From Peronospora farinosa (Eukaryota; Oomycota; Peronosporomycetes; Peronosporales; Peronosporaceae), in assembly GCA_947646735.1 (NCBI GenBank), contig CANTFK010000639.1, positions 174,317 through 238,316 of the forward strand: 64,000 nucleotides of DNA. Direction: 5' to 3'. The notes under the pieces were generated by a model. That model made no database searches, was not told the DNA's origin, and saw nothing but the letters and a program-made list of their open reading frames with translations. The position numbers and the translations under genes are program-made. Shown here piece by piece: positions 22,641 to 34,361 of the stretch; the stretch's first letter is position 1; each line of letters begins with the position of its first letter.

Positions 22641-23493
22641 GGAATAGAAGGTACAAGGCTTCCTTAAAGTGCAGATCCGGTACAAGTCCCATGTCCTAAA
22701 AGAGCCAGTTGTTCTTCCACAAGTTGACACGTGGTACCATCCAGAGCGAAGGGTTAGGGTTTGGCAAGAAAAGCATACAGAGAATAAGATAAATAAACAC
22801 ACTCGAATTTGCATTACACGTGGCAGCTCCAAGAGCTTCCTTCAAGCTTCTCCGTCACCTCACCTATTCCGGGCGGGATACCCTTTGGCCCACCGACGTC
22901 AGGCGAGGTGACGGCTCAAGCAACGTAAGTTGAGCCTCAGGATAGTTGGCCTGAGGTGTCAAGTTAGTGTCAAGACTCAAGTGCGAGCTTGTTTCGATCT
23001 ACCCACCTGTTCCGGGGAAGGGATTTGTTTTGGCCCCCCCCCCCGTTGGAGACAGACGTGTGGTAAGATTCAAGCTCGAACGAACCCCAGGAAGTATTTT
23101 GGCCTGTGGGTTCGTACCCATTCTACGACCCGCTATAGGAAGCGGTTTCCCTGCGGGGAACAAGAAAAGAGGTCGAAAGACCAAGAAACCGTTAGCCACC
23201 GAAGGGGTACATAGTACCAGGTGCACTGCTCTCGACCCAGTCGATTGAGCCCAAGAAACCCTGGGCCCGAGTGAAGCATACCCACTCGTGGCCCCCAAGT
23301 CCCTCCATACAAGACCAAGTCTTTAAGTATTCTGCGTCTAACGAGGAGCAAGACCAGCCAAGCCGACGGGTACACAAGGTGAGACCCAAGGTTGACGCGA
23401 CACGGTATCGGGGTACCCCCTCCGTAAGTCGGCAGTCCGGCGCTGTGTGTGTTTGTGGTTCTCTCACGTCGTTTGAGAATCCACTCCACCACA

Positions 23494-24227
23494 ATGGTGC
23501 GCGTGCCCGGATCTTTGGGAGACGCGGGATTTCACCGTGAGTCCACGAAGAAGAAAAGACAACGGTCAAGGTAGACCAAGGGACAATAAAGACACTGGAA
23601 ACCGGATCGCCAGTGATCAAGAAGGAAGAAGGATCGGAGGACCTGCAGAGCCCGGGGAGGAGCTCTGCTATTGAGGTCAAGGTGGAATATGAAGAAAAAC
23701 CACAAATCCCCCTCTTATGTCTTCGTCGAAGAAGACAACATGGGCCATAATAAATATTATGGTCCAGGGTTCCCAAGTTTGACAGCAAAAGCTAAAAAAC
23801 AATGGACCCCGAAACAAGTCTCCCAAACTGCCAACGGTGCCCAAGGACACAAAGAAGAAACAGAATCGGTTTGAAGCAATGCGAAGTCACGATGAGTAGA
23901 GGGGAGAGTTCATCTTGGGAAGGCCAAGATGATGCAAGAAGGAGGCGGTATTTGTTCTACATTTACGAATGGGTCAAGTTAGAGATTCGAGAGTGCGGCA
24001 GCACAGAAGAAAATGCGAAGTATTGTGCAGCCCCGAAGGCTCAAGGTCCCGAGTGCCCAGGATACAGAGACTCACTCGGACGAGGATCAGTATATAAAAT
24101 TGAAAGTGACAATGGAGAAGCATTAAAGTGGAATGACCACATGGACATTAACTGCTATTCCAAAGGGAAAGGACAAGGGTGCACGTGGTCTTGTCGCAGT
24201 TCGGAAGACCAGCGCGCAGGAGACAGA
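23494..24227 (+). other. Internal block 1 of the array element
   Basis: 734 bp between LTR 1 and LTR 2. It starts with a putative primer-binding site at 23495-23511 (TGGTGCGCGTGCCCGGA, 1 base after the LTR) and ends with a putative polypurine tract at 24218-24227. A 291-codon frame (23802-24677) runs from it into LTR 2; the same frame is kept in block 3 (29778-30653) but shifted in block 2 (26766-27425). It has no recognisable domain and becomes a GTG/PGY repeat in the LTR, so it is more likely spurious than gag. Confidence 0.5.
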
Positions 24228-26456
24228 TGTGGTGAAGTGCCAGGAGAATCGGGGCCCAGGGTACCAAGGACCCAGGGTACAGGGTACCAGGGTATAGGGG
24301 CCCCAGGGTACAGAGGCCCAGGCCTCGCAAGGTCCCAAGGTTCAATCGAGGGTCACCAGGGACAGGGTTTTAAGTTACCGGGGACCGGAGTACTAGTCAC
24401 CAGGGACAGGGTTTCTAGTAACCGGGGACAAGGGTATCAGTCACCAGAGACAGGGCACCAGGGACAGGGGTACCAGCTACCGGGGACAGGGGTACCAGTC
24501 ACCGGGGACAGGGGTACCAGTTACCGGGGACAGGGGTATCGAAGGCGTAGGGTCCTGAAGTCATGCCAGGTTGCCCTACTGTGCAGAGCTGGCACAAGTC
24601 CAAAGAACCTGAAAGTCCAGTGCCTCGAGGGCATCCAAGTTCCCAAGGTGGAACAAAGGACTCAAGGTGAATCATGATCCAAGGTGGGACACAACCCAAG
24701 GTGGACCAGGCCCCAAGGTGGTCCCGGCACCCAAGGTGGACCAGGATGACTCATGGTGACCGGTGGACCCTAAGTGACCGGTGGAACCAGATGACCGGTG
24801 AACCCCAGGTGACAGGTGGACCCCAGACAACAGGTGGGTCCCAGGTGACCAGTGGACCCCAGGGTGACCGTTGGACCCAGGTGGCCAGTGGACCCTAGGT
24901 GACAGGTGGACCCAGGTGCCAGGTGGACCCAGGTGCCAGGTGGACCCTAGGTGACAGGTGGACCCAGGTGACCGGTGGACCCAGGTGACCAGTGGACCCC
25001 AGGCGACTGGTGGACCCAGGTGACCGGTGGACCCAGGTGGCCAGTGGACCCAGGGTGACCGTTAGACCCAGGTGGCCAGTGGACCCCAGGCGACTAATGG
25101 ACCCTAGGTGACCGGTGAACCCCAGGTGACAGGTGAACCCCAGGTGACAGGTGAACCCCAGGAGACAGGTGAACCCCAGACAACAGGTGGGCCCCAGGCG
25201 ACAGGTGGACCCCAGGTGACAGGTGGACCCCAGACAACAGGTGGACCCAGGTGACCGGTGGACCCCAGGTGATAGGTTGACCCAGGTGACCGGTCGACCC
25301 AGGTGACCAGTGGACCCCAGGGTGACCGTTGGACCCAGGTGGCCAGTTGACCCTAAGTGACAGGTGGACCCAGGTGACCGGTGGACCCCAGGTGACTGGT
25401 GGACCCCAGACAACAGGTGGACCCAGGTGTCCAGTGGACCCCAGGTAACAGGTAGACCCCAGGTGCCAGGTGGACCCAGGTGACTGGTGGATCCTAGGTG
25501 ACAGGTGGACCCCAGGTGACAGGTGGACCCCCCGTGACAGGTGGACCCCGGTAACAGGTGGACCCCGGACAACAGGTGGACCCAGGTGACCGGTGGACCC
25601 CAGGGAATAGAAGGTACAAGGCTTCCTTAAAGTGCAGATCCGGTACAAGTCCCATGTCCTAAAAGAGCCAGTTGTTCTTCCACAAGTTGACACGTGGTAC
25701 CATCCAGAGCGAAGGGTTAGGGTTTGGCAAGAAAAGCATACAGAGAATAAGATAAATAAACACACTCGAATTTGCATTACACGTGGCAGCTCCAAGAGCT
25801 TCCTTCAAGCTTCTCCGTCACCTCACCTATTCCGGGCGGGATACCCTTTGGCCCACCGACGTCAGGTGAGGTGACGGCTCAAGCAACGCAAGTTGAGCCT
25901 CAGGATAGTTGGCCTGAGGTGTCACGTTAGTGTCAAGACTCAAGTGCGAGCTTGTTTCGATCTACCCACCTGTTCCGGGGAAGGGATTTATTTTGGCCCC
26001 CCCCCCCGTTGAAGACAGACGTGTGGTAAGATTCAAGCTCGAACGAACCCCAGGAAGTATTTTGGCCTGTGGGTTCGTACCCATTCTACGACCCGCTATA
26101 GGAAGCGGTTTCCCTGCGGGGAACAAGAAAAGATGTCGAAAGACCAAGAAACCGTTAGCCACCGAAGGGGTACATAGTACCAGGTGCACTGCTCTCGACC
26201 CAGTCGATTGAGCCCAAGAAACCCTGGGCCCGAGTGAAGCATACCCACTCGTGGCCCCCAAGTCCCTCCATACAAGACCAAGTCTTTAAGTATTCTGCGT
26301 CTAACGAGGAGCAAGACCAGCCAAGCCGACGGGTACACAAGGTGAGACCCAAGGTTGACGCGACACGGTATCGGGGTACCCCCTCCGTAAGTCGGCAGTC
26401 CGGCGCTGTGTGTGTTTGTGGTTCTCTCACGTCGTTTGAGAATCCACTCCACCACA
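24228..26456 (+). repeat. LTR 2 of the array (2229 bp)
   Basis: Preceded by the purine stretch of internal block 1 and ends in CACCACA. It carries the expanded form of the CAGGTG minisatellite. Confidence 0.65.
24674..25600. repeat. CAGGTG minisatellite in LTR 2 (expanded form)
   Basis: Same 17-18 base unit as in LTR 1 but about twice the array length. Variants include GGTGACCGG, GGTGGCCAG and ACAACAGG. The extra half is shared unit by unit with LTR 3. Confidence 0.85.
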
Positions 26457-27191
26457 ATGGTGCGCGTGCCCGGATCTTTGGGAGACGCGGGATTTCACCG
26501 TGAGTCCACGAAGAAGAAAAGACAACGGTCAAGGTAGACCAAGGGACAATAAAGACACTGGAAACCGGATCGCCAGTGATCAAGAAGGAAGAAGGATCGG
26601 AGGACCTGCAGAGCCCGGGGAGGAGCTCTGCTATTGAGGTCAAGGTGGAATATGAAGAAAAACCACAAATCCCCCCTCTTATGTCTTCGTCGAAGAAGAC
26701 AACATGGGCCATAATAAATATTATGGTCCAGGGTTCCCAAGTTTGACAGCAAAAGCTAAAAAACAATGGACCCCGAAACAAGTCTCCCAAACTGCCAACG
26801 GTGCCCAAGGACACAAAGAAGAAACAGAATCGGTTTGAAGCAATGCGAAGTCACGATGAGTAGAGGGGAGAGTTCATCTTGGGAAGGCCAAGATGATGCA
26901 AGAAGGAGGCGGTATTTGTTCTACATTTACGAATGGGTCAAGTTAGAGATTCGAGAGTGCGGCAGCACAGAAGAAAATGCGAAGTATTGTGCAGCCCCGA
27001 AGGCTCAAGGTCCCGAGTGCCCAGGATACAGAGACTCACTCGGACGAGGATCAGTATATAAAATTGAAAGTGACAATGGAGAAGCATTAAAGTGGAATGA
27101 CCACATGGACATTAACTGCTATTCCAAAGGGAAAGGACAAGGGTGCACGTGGTCTTGTCGCAGTTCGGAAGACCAGCGCGCAGGAGACAGA
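26457..27191 (+). other. Internal block 2 of the array element
   Basis: 735 bp, almost identical to block 1. It has the same putative primer-binding site directly after the LTR and the same purine stretch before the next LTR. Confidence 0.5.
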
Positions 27192-29466
27192 TGTGGTGAA
27201 GTGCCAGGAGAATCGGGGCCCAGGGTACCAAGGACCCAGGGTACAGGGTACCAGGGTATAGGGGCCCCAGGGTACAGAGGCCCAGGCCTCGCAAGGTCCC
27301 AAGGTTCAATCGAGGGTCACCAGGGACAGGGTTTTAAGTTACCGGGGACCGGAGTACTAGTCACCAGGGACAGGGTTTCTCAGTTACCGGGGACAAGGGT
27401 ACCAGTCACCAGGGACAGGTTTTAGCAACCAGGGACAGGGGTACCAGTCTACCAGGGACAGGGAAGTACCAGTCACCGGGGACAGGGGTACCAGTTACCG
27501 GGGACAGGGGTATCGAAGGCGTAGGGTCCTGAAGTCATGCCAGGTTGCCCTACTGTGCAGAGCTGGCACAAGTCCAAAGAACCTGAAAGTCCAGTGCCTC
27601 GAGGGCATCCAAGTTCCCAAGGTGGAACAAAGGACTCAAGGTGAATTATGATCCAAGGTGGGACACAACCCAAGGTGGACCAGGCCCCAAGGTGGTCCCG
27701 GCACCCAAGGTGGACCAGGATGACTCATGGTGACCGGTGGACCCTAAGTGACCGGTGGACCCAGATGACCGGTGAACCCCAGGTGACAGGTGGACCCCAG
27801 ACAACAGGTGGGTCCCAGGTGACCAGTGGACCCCAGGGTGACCGTTGGACCCAGGTGGCCAGTGGACCCTAGGTGACAGGTGGACCCAGGTGCCAGGTGG
27901 ACCCAGGTGCCAGGTGGACCCTAGGTGACAGGTGGACCCAGGTGACCGGTGGACCCAGGTGACCAGTGGACCCCAGGCGACTGGTGGACCCAGGTGACCG
28001 GTGGACCCAGGTGGCCAGTGGACCCAGGGTGACCGTTAGACCCAGGTGGCCAGTGGACCCCAGGCGACTAATGGACCCTAGGTGACCGGTGAACCCCAGG
28101 TGACAGGTGAACCCCAGGTGACAGGTGAACCCCAGGAGACAGGTGAACCCCAGACAACAGGTGGGCCCCAGGCGACAGGTGGACCCCAGGTGACAGGTGG
28201 ACCCCAGACAACAGGTGGACCCAGGTGACCGGTGGACCCCAGGTGATAGGTTGACCCAGGTGACCGGTCGACCCAGGTGACCAGTGGACCCCAGGGTGAC
28301 CGTTGGACCCAGGTGGCCAGTTGACCCTAAGTGACAGGTGGACCCAGGTGACCGGTGGACCCCAGGTGACTGGTGGACCCCAGACAACAGGTGGACCCAG
28401 GTGTCCAGTGGACCCCAGACAACAGGTGGACCCAGGTGGCCAGTGGACCCCAGGTAACAGGTAGACCCCAGGTGCCAGGTGGACCCAGGTGACTGGTGGA
28501 TCCTAGGTGACAGGTGGACCCCAGGTGACAGGTGGACCCCCCGTGACAGGTGGACCCCGGTAACAGGTGGACCCCGGACAACAGGTGGACCCAGGTGACC
28601 GGTGGACCCCAGGGAATAGAAGGTACAAGGCTTCCTTAAAGTGCAGATCCGGTACAAGTCCCATGTCCTAAAAGAGCCAGTTGTTCTTCCACAAGTTGAC
28701 ACGTGGTACCATCCAGAGCGAAGGGTTAGGGTTTGGCAAGAAAAGCATACAGAGAATAAGATAAATAAACACACTCGAATTTGCATTACACGTGGCAGCT
28801 CCAAGAGCTTCCTTCAAGCTTCTCCGTCACCTCACCTATTCCGGGCGGGATACCCTTTGGCCCACCGACGTCAGGTGAGGTGACGGCTCAAGCAACGCAA
28901 GTTGAACCTCAGGATAGTTGGCCTGAGGTGTCACGTTAGTGTCAAGACTCAAGTGCGAGCTTGTTTCGATCTACCCACCTGTTCCGGGGAAGGGATTTAT
29001 TTTGGCCCCCCCCCCCCGTTAAAGACAGACGTGTGGTAAGATTCAAGCTCGAACGAACCCCAGGAAGTATTTTGGCCTGTGGGTTCGTACCCATTCTACG
29101 ACCCGCTATAGGAAGCGGTTTCCCTGCGGGGAACAAGAAAAGGGGTCGAAAGACCAAGAAACCGTTAGCCACCGAAGGGGTACATAGTACCAGGTGCACT
29201 GCTCTCGACCCAGTCGATTGAGCCCAAGAAACCCTGGGCCCGAGTGAAGCATACCCACTCGTGGCCCCCAAGTCCCTCCATACAAGACCAAGTCTTTAAG
29301 TATTCTGCGTCTAACGAGGAGCAAGACCAGCCAAGCCGACGGGTACACAAGGTGAGACCCAAGGTTGACGCGACACGGTATCGGGGTACCCCCTCCGTAA
29401 GTCGGCAGTCCGGCGCTGTGTGTGTTTGTGGTTCTCTCACGTCGTTTGAGAATCCACTCCACCACA
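27192..29466 (+). repeat. LTR 3 of the array (2275 bp)
   Basis: Nearly identical to LTR 2, including the expanded minisatellite. It differs by a small rearrangement near 27380-27470 and an extra minisatellite unit near 28420. Confidence 0.65.
27648..28605. repeat. CAGGTG minisatellite in LTR 3 (expanded form)
   Basis: Variant order follows LTR 2, with an extra ACAACAGG-containing pair near 28420. This shows copying of the expanded block between LTRs followed by local change. Confidence 0.85.
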
Positions 29467-30203
29467 ATGGTGCGCGTGCCCGGATCTTTGGGAGACGCGG
29501 GATTTCACCGTGAGTCCACGAAGAAGAAAAGACAACGGTCAAGGTAGACCAAGGGACAATAAAGACACTGGAAACCGGATCGCCAGTGATCAAGAAGGAA
29601 GAAGGATCGGAGGACCTGCAGAGCCCGGGGAGGAGCTCTGCTATTGAGGTCAAGGTGGAATATGAAGAAAAACCACCAAATCCCCCCTCCTTATGTCTTC
29701 GTCGAAGAAGACAACATGGGCCATAATAAATATTATGGTCCAGGGTTCCCAAGTTTGACAGCAAAAGCTAAAAAACAATGGACCCCGAAACAAGTCTCCC
29801 AAACTGCCAACGGTGCCCAAGGACACAAAGAAGAAACAGAATCGGTTTGAAGCAATGCGAAGTCACGATGAGTAGAGGGGAGAGTTCATCTTGGGAAGGC
29901 CAAGATGATGCAAGAAGGAGGCGGTATTTGTTCTACATTTACGAATGGGTCAAGTTAGAGATTCGAGAGTGCGGCAGCACAGAAGAAAATGCGAAGTATT
30001 GTGCAGCCCCGAAGGCTCAAGGTCCCGAGTGCCCAGGATACAGAGACTCACTCGGACGAGGATCAGTATATAAAATTGAAAGTGACAATGGAGAAGCATT
30101 AAAGTGGAATGACCACATGGACATTAACTGCTATTCCAAAGGGAAAGGACAAGGGTGCACGTGGTCTTGTCGCAGTTCGGAAGACCAGCGCGCAGGAGAC
30201 AGA
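29467..30203 (+). other. Internal block 3 of the array element
   Basis: 737 bp, almost identical to blocks 1 and 2, with 1-base insertions in C-runs near 29680. Confidence 0.5.
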
Positions 30204-31883
30204 TGTGGTGAAGTGCCAGGAGAATCGGGGCCCAGGGTACCAAGGACCCAGGGTACAGGGTACCAGGGTATAGGGGCCCCAGGGTACAGAGGCCCAGGCC
30301 TCGCAAGGTCCCAAGGTTCAATCGAGGGTCACCAGGGACAGGGTTTTAAGTTACCGGGGACCGGAGTACTAGTCACCAGGGACAGGGTTTCTAGTAACCG
30401 GGGACAAGGGTATCAGTCACCAGAGACAGGGCACCAGGGACAGGGGTACCAGCTACCGGGGACAGGGGTACCAGTTACCGGGGACAGGGGTACCAGTTAC
30501 CGGGGACAGGGGTATCGAAGGCGTAGGGTCCTGAAGTCATGCCAGGTTGCCCTACTGTGCAGAGCTGGCACAAGTCCAAAGAACCTGAAAGTCCAGTGCC
30601 TCGAGGGCATCCAAGTTCCCAAGGTGGAACAAAGGACTCAAGGTGAATCATGATCCAAGGTGGGACACAACCCAAGGTGGACCAGGCCCCAAGGTGGTCC
30701 CGGCACCCAAGGTGGACCAGGATGACTCATGGTGACCGGTGGACCCTAAGTGACCGGTGGACCCAGATGACCGGTGAACCCTAGGTGACAGGTGGACCCC
30801 AGACAACAGGTGGGTCCCAGGTGACCAGTGGACCCCAGGATGACCGTTGGACCCAGGTGGCCAGTGGACCCTAGGTGACAGGTGGACCCAGGTGCCAGGT
30901 GGACCCAGGTGACTGGTGGACCCTAGGTGACAGGTGGACCCCAGGTGACAGGTGGACCCCCCGTGACAGGTGGACCCCGGTAACAGGTGGACCCCGGACA
31001 ACAGGTGCACCCAGGTGACCGGTGGACCCCAGGGAATAGAAGGTACAAGGCTTCCTTAAAGTGCAGATCCGGTACAAGTCCCATGTCCTAAAAGAGCCAG
31101 TTGTTCTTCCACAAGTTGACACGTGGTACCATCCAGAGCGAAGGGTTAGGGTTTGGCAAGAAAAGCATACAGAGAATAAGATAAATAAACACACTCGAAT
31201 TTGCATTACACGTGGCAGCTCCAAGAGCTTCCTTCAAGCTTCTCCGTCACCTCACCTATTCCGGGCGGGATACCCTTTGGCCCACCGACGTCAGGTGAGG
31301 TGACGGCTCAAGCAACGCAAGTTGAGCCTCAGGATAGTTGGCCTGAGGTGTCACGTTAGTGTCAAGACTCAAGTGCGAGCTTGTTTCGATCTACCCACCT
31401 GTTCCGGGGAAGGGATTTATTTTGGCCCCCCCCCGTTGAAGACAGACGTGTGGTAAGATTCAAGCTCGAACGAACCCCAGGAAGTATTTTGGCCTGTGGG
31501 TTCGTACCCATTCTACGACCCGCTATAGGAAGCGGTTTCTCTGCGGGGAACAAGAAAAGGGGTCGAAAGACCAAGAAACCGTTAGCCACCGAAGGGGTAC
31601 ATAGTACCAGGTGCACTGCTCTCGACCCAGTCGATTGAGCCCAAGAAACCCTGGGCCCGAGTGAAGCATACCCACTCGTGGCCCCCAAGTCCCTCCATAC
31701 AAGACCAAGTCTTTAAGTATTCTGCGTCTAACGAGGAGCAAGACCAGCCAAGCCGACGGGTACACAAGGTGAGACCCAAGGTTGACGCGACACGGTATCG
31801 GGGTAACCCCTTCGTAAGTCGGCAGTCCGGCGCTGTGTGTGTTTGTGGTTCTCTCACGTCGTTTGAGAATCCACTCTACCACA
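30204..31883 (+). repeat. LTR 4 of the array (1680 bp)
   Basis: Carries the short form of the minisatellite, like LTR 1, and more single-base differences near its 3' end (for example GGTAACCCCTTCG at 31801). It is followed by about 90 bp of a truncated internal block. Confidence 0.65.
30650..31040. repeat. CAGGTG minisatellite in LTR 4 (short form)
   Basis: Short version, close in variant order to LTR 1. Confidence 0.8.
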
Positions 31884-32018
31884 ATGGTGCGCGTGCCCGG
31901 ATTTTCGGGTGACGCGGGATTTCACCATGAGTTCCACGAAAAAGAAATGACAACGGTCAAGATGGACCAAGGGACGACCAAGTTCATCTGCTTATTCCAT
32001 AGCGGATGGCTCGGTGGT

Positions 32019-32270
32019 TGTTGAACGGACCACAAATTACTACCAGGAGTAATGGGGCACTCTCTGATTATAATTTTAGAGTATAATCTACCTTTACTAA
32101 TGACAGTGAACGTAGGCGCCTCAGAACTTTACGTACACGTGAACAGAGAAAGCCTTAGCAACAAGGGGTTGAAGAAAAAAGAGTATTGCATTTAATATAG
32201 TTAAAGTATCTAATAAAACTGATCTGTTATAACTTGTTAAGTATAATAACTACAAATATTTATGTTAACA
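32019..32270 (-). repeat. LTR of a second gypsy-type element
   Basis: On the minus strand it runs TGTTAACATAAA to TTCAACA (252 bp). It is directly preceded by a purine tract (GAGAGGAGGGCAAAT), so it reads as the 3' LTR of the minus-strand RT relic at 32285-33230. RNase H and integrase are missing between them. Confidence 0.55.
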
Positions 32271-32284
32271 ATTTGCCCTCCTCT

Positions 32285-33230
32285 CATTGCGCGCTTCCAT
32301 CGGCTAAGCTTACTCCTATATCAGGGTTTCGATCCAGATCGCCCGCTATATCGGGGTTTTGATCTGAATCGCGACGTTTCCTCTCTTGACGACGACAATC
32401 GTTACTGTTATCAACCTTTGAGGCATATGCTTCCATCTTGCCCAAATGGCGGATTTCGTTGAAATTCACTTCCCGTAATTCATTTAGCATTGACGCATAG
32501 ATTGCAACCTCTTCGACAAATTGACTATAGAAATCAAGCTTCCTACGAACGACTGCATCAACCGCAACGTCTTAGGAATCGGAATATTATACAAGTAATT
32601 CCAGATACTTTGGATGAGCTTGTATTTATGCAAGTGAAACTTGATGCCCTAGGCAAGCTAACTTACGTCGTCCTCAAAACTTTTAGTCAGACTTATCGAC
32701 AGATCCCATTCATCGCATACTTCATGCAATCGCTTCACCTTATCATATGAGGAGGCCCGCGACGTAGCTGGAATCAATATGTCATCGACATATAACTTTT
32801 GACCGAGCGCAGAAAAATTCTGGCTGGTATTCGGTTCTCCTTCAGTAAATACATCAATTAGCTTTGGCGATCCGGTAGCAATAAAATTTGAATTTGGCGT
32901 TCTTGTAACAATCGCATTTGTATCAGTACCTATCTCATACGATTTCCATAGAACGAATCTTCAAACATAGACGTTGATAGACCTGTGAGGTATTTCTTAG
33001 CCCAAAAGGCATACGTAAGCACTCATATATGCCCAACGGTGTAATATAAGCAGAAATCATTCTTGCTCGCTCCATCATTTCCACGACCTAAAATTCACTA
33101 GCCATACCCAACGAACAATGCCACATTGCCTTATCCATATCTTGCAACAGCTCTCTAATCAACGGCATAGAATTTACCATTAATCTTGTAAGCTGATTCA
33201 CCAGTCGATACATGATACATAAACGTATGC
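32285..33230 (-). pseudogene. Gypsy-type reverse transcriptase relic
   Basis: Minus-strand frames, broken by stops and shifts, give in order MPLIRELLQDMDKAMWHCSL, ITPLGIYECLRMPFGLRN, the catalytic LYVDDILIP, and a connection segment VAIYASMLNELREVNF followed by a charged stretch. The order matches gypsy RT. RNase H and integrase have been deleted, leaving RT joined almost directly to the polypurine tract and LTR at 32019-32270. Confidence 0.65.
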
Positions 33231-33239
33231 TCGTCTTAA

Positions 33240-33662
33240 ACGTATGCAGCACGAATAAGATCTGTGATCGACGACGACAATGTCGTAACATTAGCAAGCT
33301 CATAGTCAGATAAGCGTGACAACACATCAGCCAAAGCGTTTTGCTTGGCCGGCATGTCGAATTATATTCATCAATGTATGAAATCCATCTGGCCATTTTC
33401 TGCGAGAGGTGAGGCAACTGAGTCGCAGTGCGTAAAGACGCATAATAGTTATAGATCACAAAAGGCTTTGAGCCCAGCAGATGAACTCTGAATTTAGATA
33501 GAAAATACTGTATTGCAAGTAACTCCTTGTCATGAACTGGATAGTTCTTTTCTGCAGCTTTCAGCTGGCGAGATTCAAGGCGATAACACGCTCACGTCTT
33601 TCATCATCAGTTTGTAGCAGAGCACTACCAACGGCAAAATCCGAAGCGTCACATATGACGCT
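33240..33662 (-). pseudogene. RNase H part of the older Ty3 element (right side of the nested insertion)
   Basis: Minus-strand sequence homologous to 37755-38165 of the young element (CDASDFA, DELLAI-like [35 protein letters not shown]), with many shifts. It ends near 33240 at a junction with the unrelated RT relic. With 41526-45582 it forms one element split by the young insertion. Confidence 0.7.
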
Positions 33663-34300
33663 TGTAACGGGGTTACACGACGGTTGTAGCGTTTTTCCGA
33701 GAGTTTACGCTTAAACTCTCCTTTCTATTGCATATAATGCATTACTATACTTCTCTTTAGAGAGGTATTAAGTATGAGCGTTATAATACGGTATTCGGTA
33801 ATACCGTATCTTATCGATTAGGATTCGATAAATCATTAACGCTGTATTAAGTACATCATACACAGATGTTTAGACGATACGTCGTCCAATAGCAAAGTCT
33901 GCATATAATAATTACTATTATAGTAATTAATCTAGTGTTGTGTACTTAGAGTAGGACTATTCATAAAATCTTAAAGCATAAGTAAAACCAGTTCTCCTTT
34001 TGAGTTTAAGATCGCAATTCGTTCTGACTTGCTCTCTTGTGCACTTCGTGCGTTGGTTCTCTGAACCCTTAAGCTTCTAGCTTGCTCTGCACTCTGTGCG
34101 TTGGTTCTCTGAACCTTAAGCTTATTGCTTGCTGACTAAAAGTCTCTCCTACTTCCTTAGAAGAGGGCGGCTATAAAGTCGTTTAATTAGTTCCTTAGAA
34201 CTAAGTGGCTTTTAGCCTTAACTCTATTTAGTTCTCCAGAACTAAGAGGCTTCCAGCCGAAAGTCTTCCTCTGGCTAAAGAGCTGTGCAGCTCCGCTACA
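33663..34300 (+). repeat. 5' LTR of the young Ty3 element
   Basis: 638 bp, TG...CA ends. It contains short internal duplications (GTGCGTTGGTTCTCTGAACC twice, and repeated TTAGAACTAAG blocks). Confidence 0.9.
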
Positions 34301-34361
34301 CTTGGTAGCACTTGTAGTCAATCCTACACCTGAGTCTTTAAAAGACTGACCCTCTGTGAGG

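Larger units (their letters stand above)
21487..23493 (+). repeat. LTR 1 of the array (longest 5' end)
   Basis: Begins TGTGAAGATGTGCC and ends CCACTCCACCACA. It contains two minisatellite blocks and the word GGGTTAGGGTTTGG just before an AT-rich AATAAGATAAATAAA stretch, plausibly the promoter or polyadenylation region. Internal LTRs start at the equivalent of 21739 (TGTGGTGAAGTGCC). Confidence 0.65.
21487..31976 (+). mobile_element. Tandem array of LTR+internal units of a non-coding LTR retroelement (3+ units)
   Basis: Three complete and one truncated unit repeat head to tail: unit starts at 21739, 24228, 27192 and 30204 (unit lengths 2489, 2964 and 3012 bp). Each unit is an LTR-like block ending CCACCACA, then a 734-737 bp internal block starting ATGGTGCGCGTGCCCGG and ending in a purine stretch AGGAGACAGA. 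The first TGG after the LTR end fits a tRNA-primed binding site, and the purine run fits a polypurine tract. No gag, protease, RT or integrase motifs occur, so the element resembles a TRIM/LARD-type non-autonomous LTR element. The leftmost LTR extends 252 bp further (to TGTGAAGATGTGCC at 21487), matching the 5' end of a diverged solo copy at 62652. The array stops abruptly inside a fourth internal block near 31976. Confidence 0.75.

Noticed and set aside
27869..28804. Minus-strand frame of 311 codons (and similar at 24895-25795) rich in GSTGHLGPPVT
   Set aside because: It is a translation of the CAGGTG minisatellite. The repeat unit happens to lack stops in some frames, and no domain or start context supports a protein.
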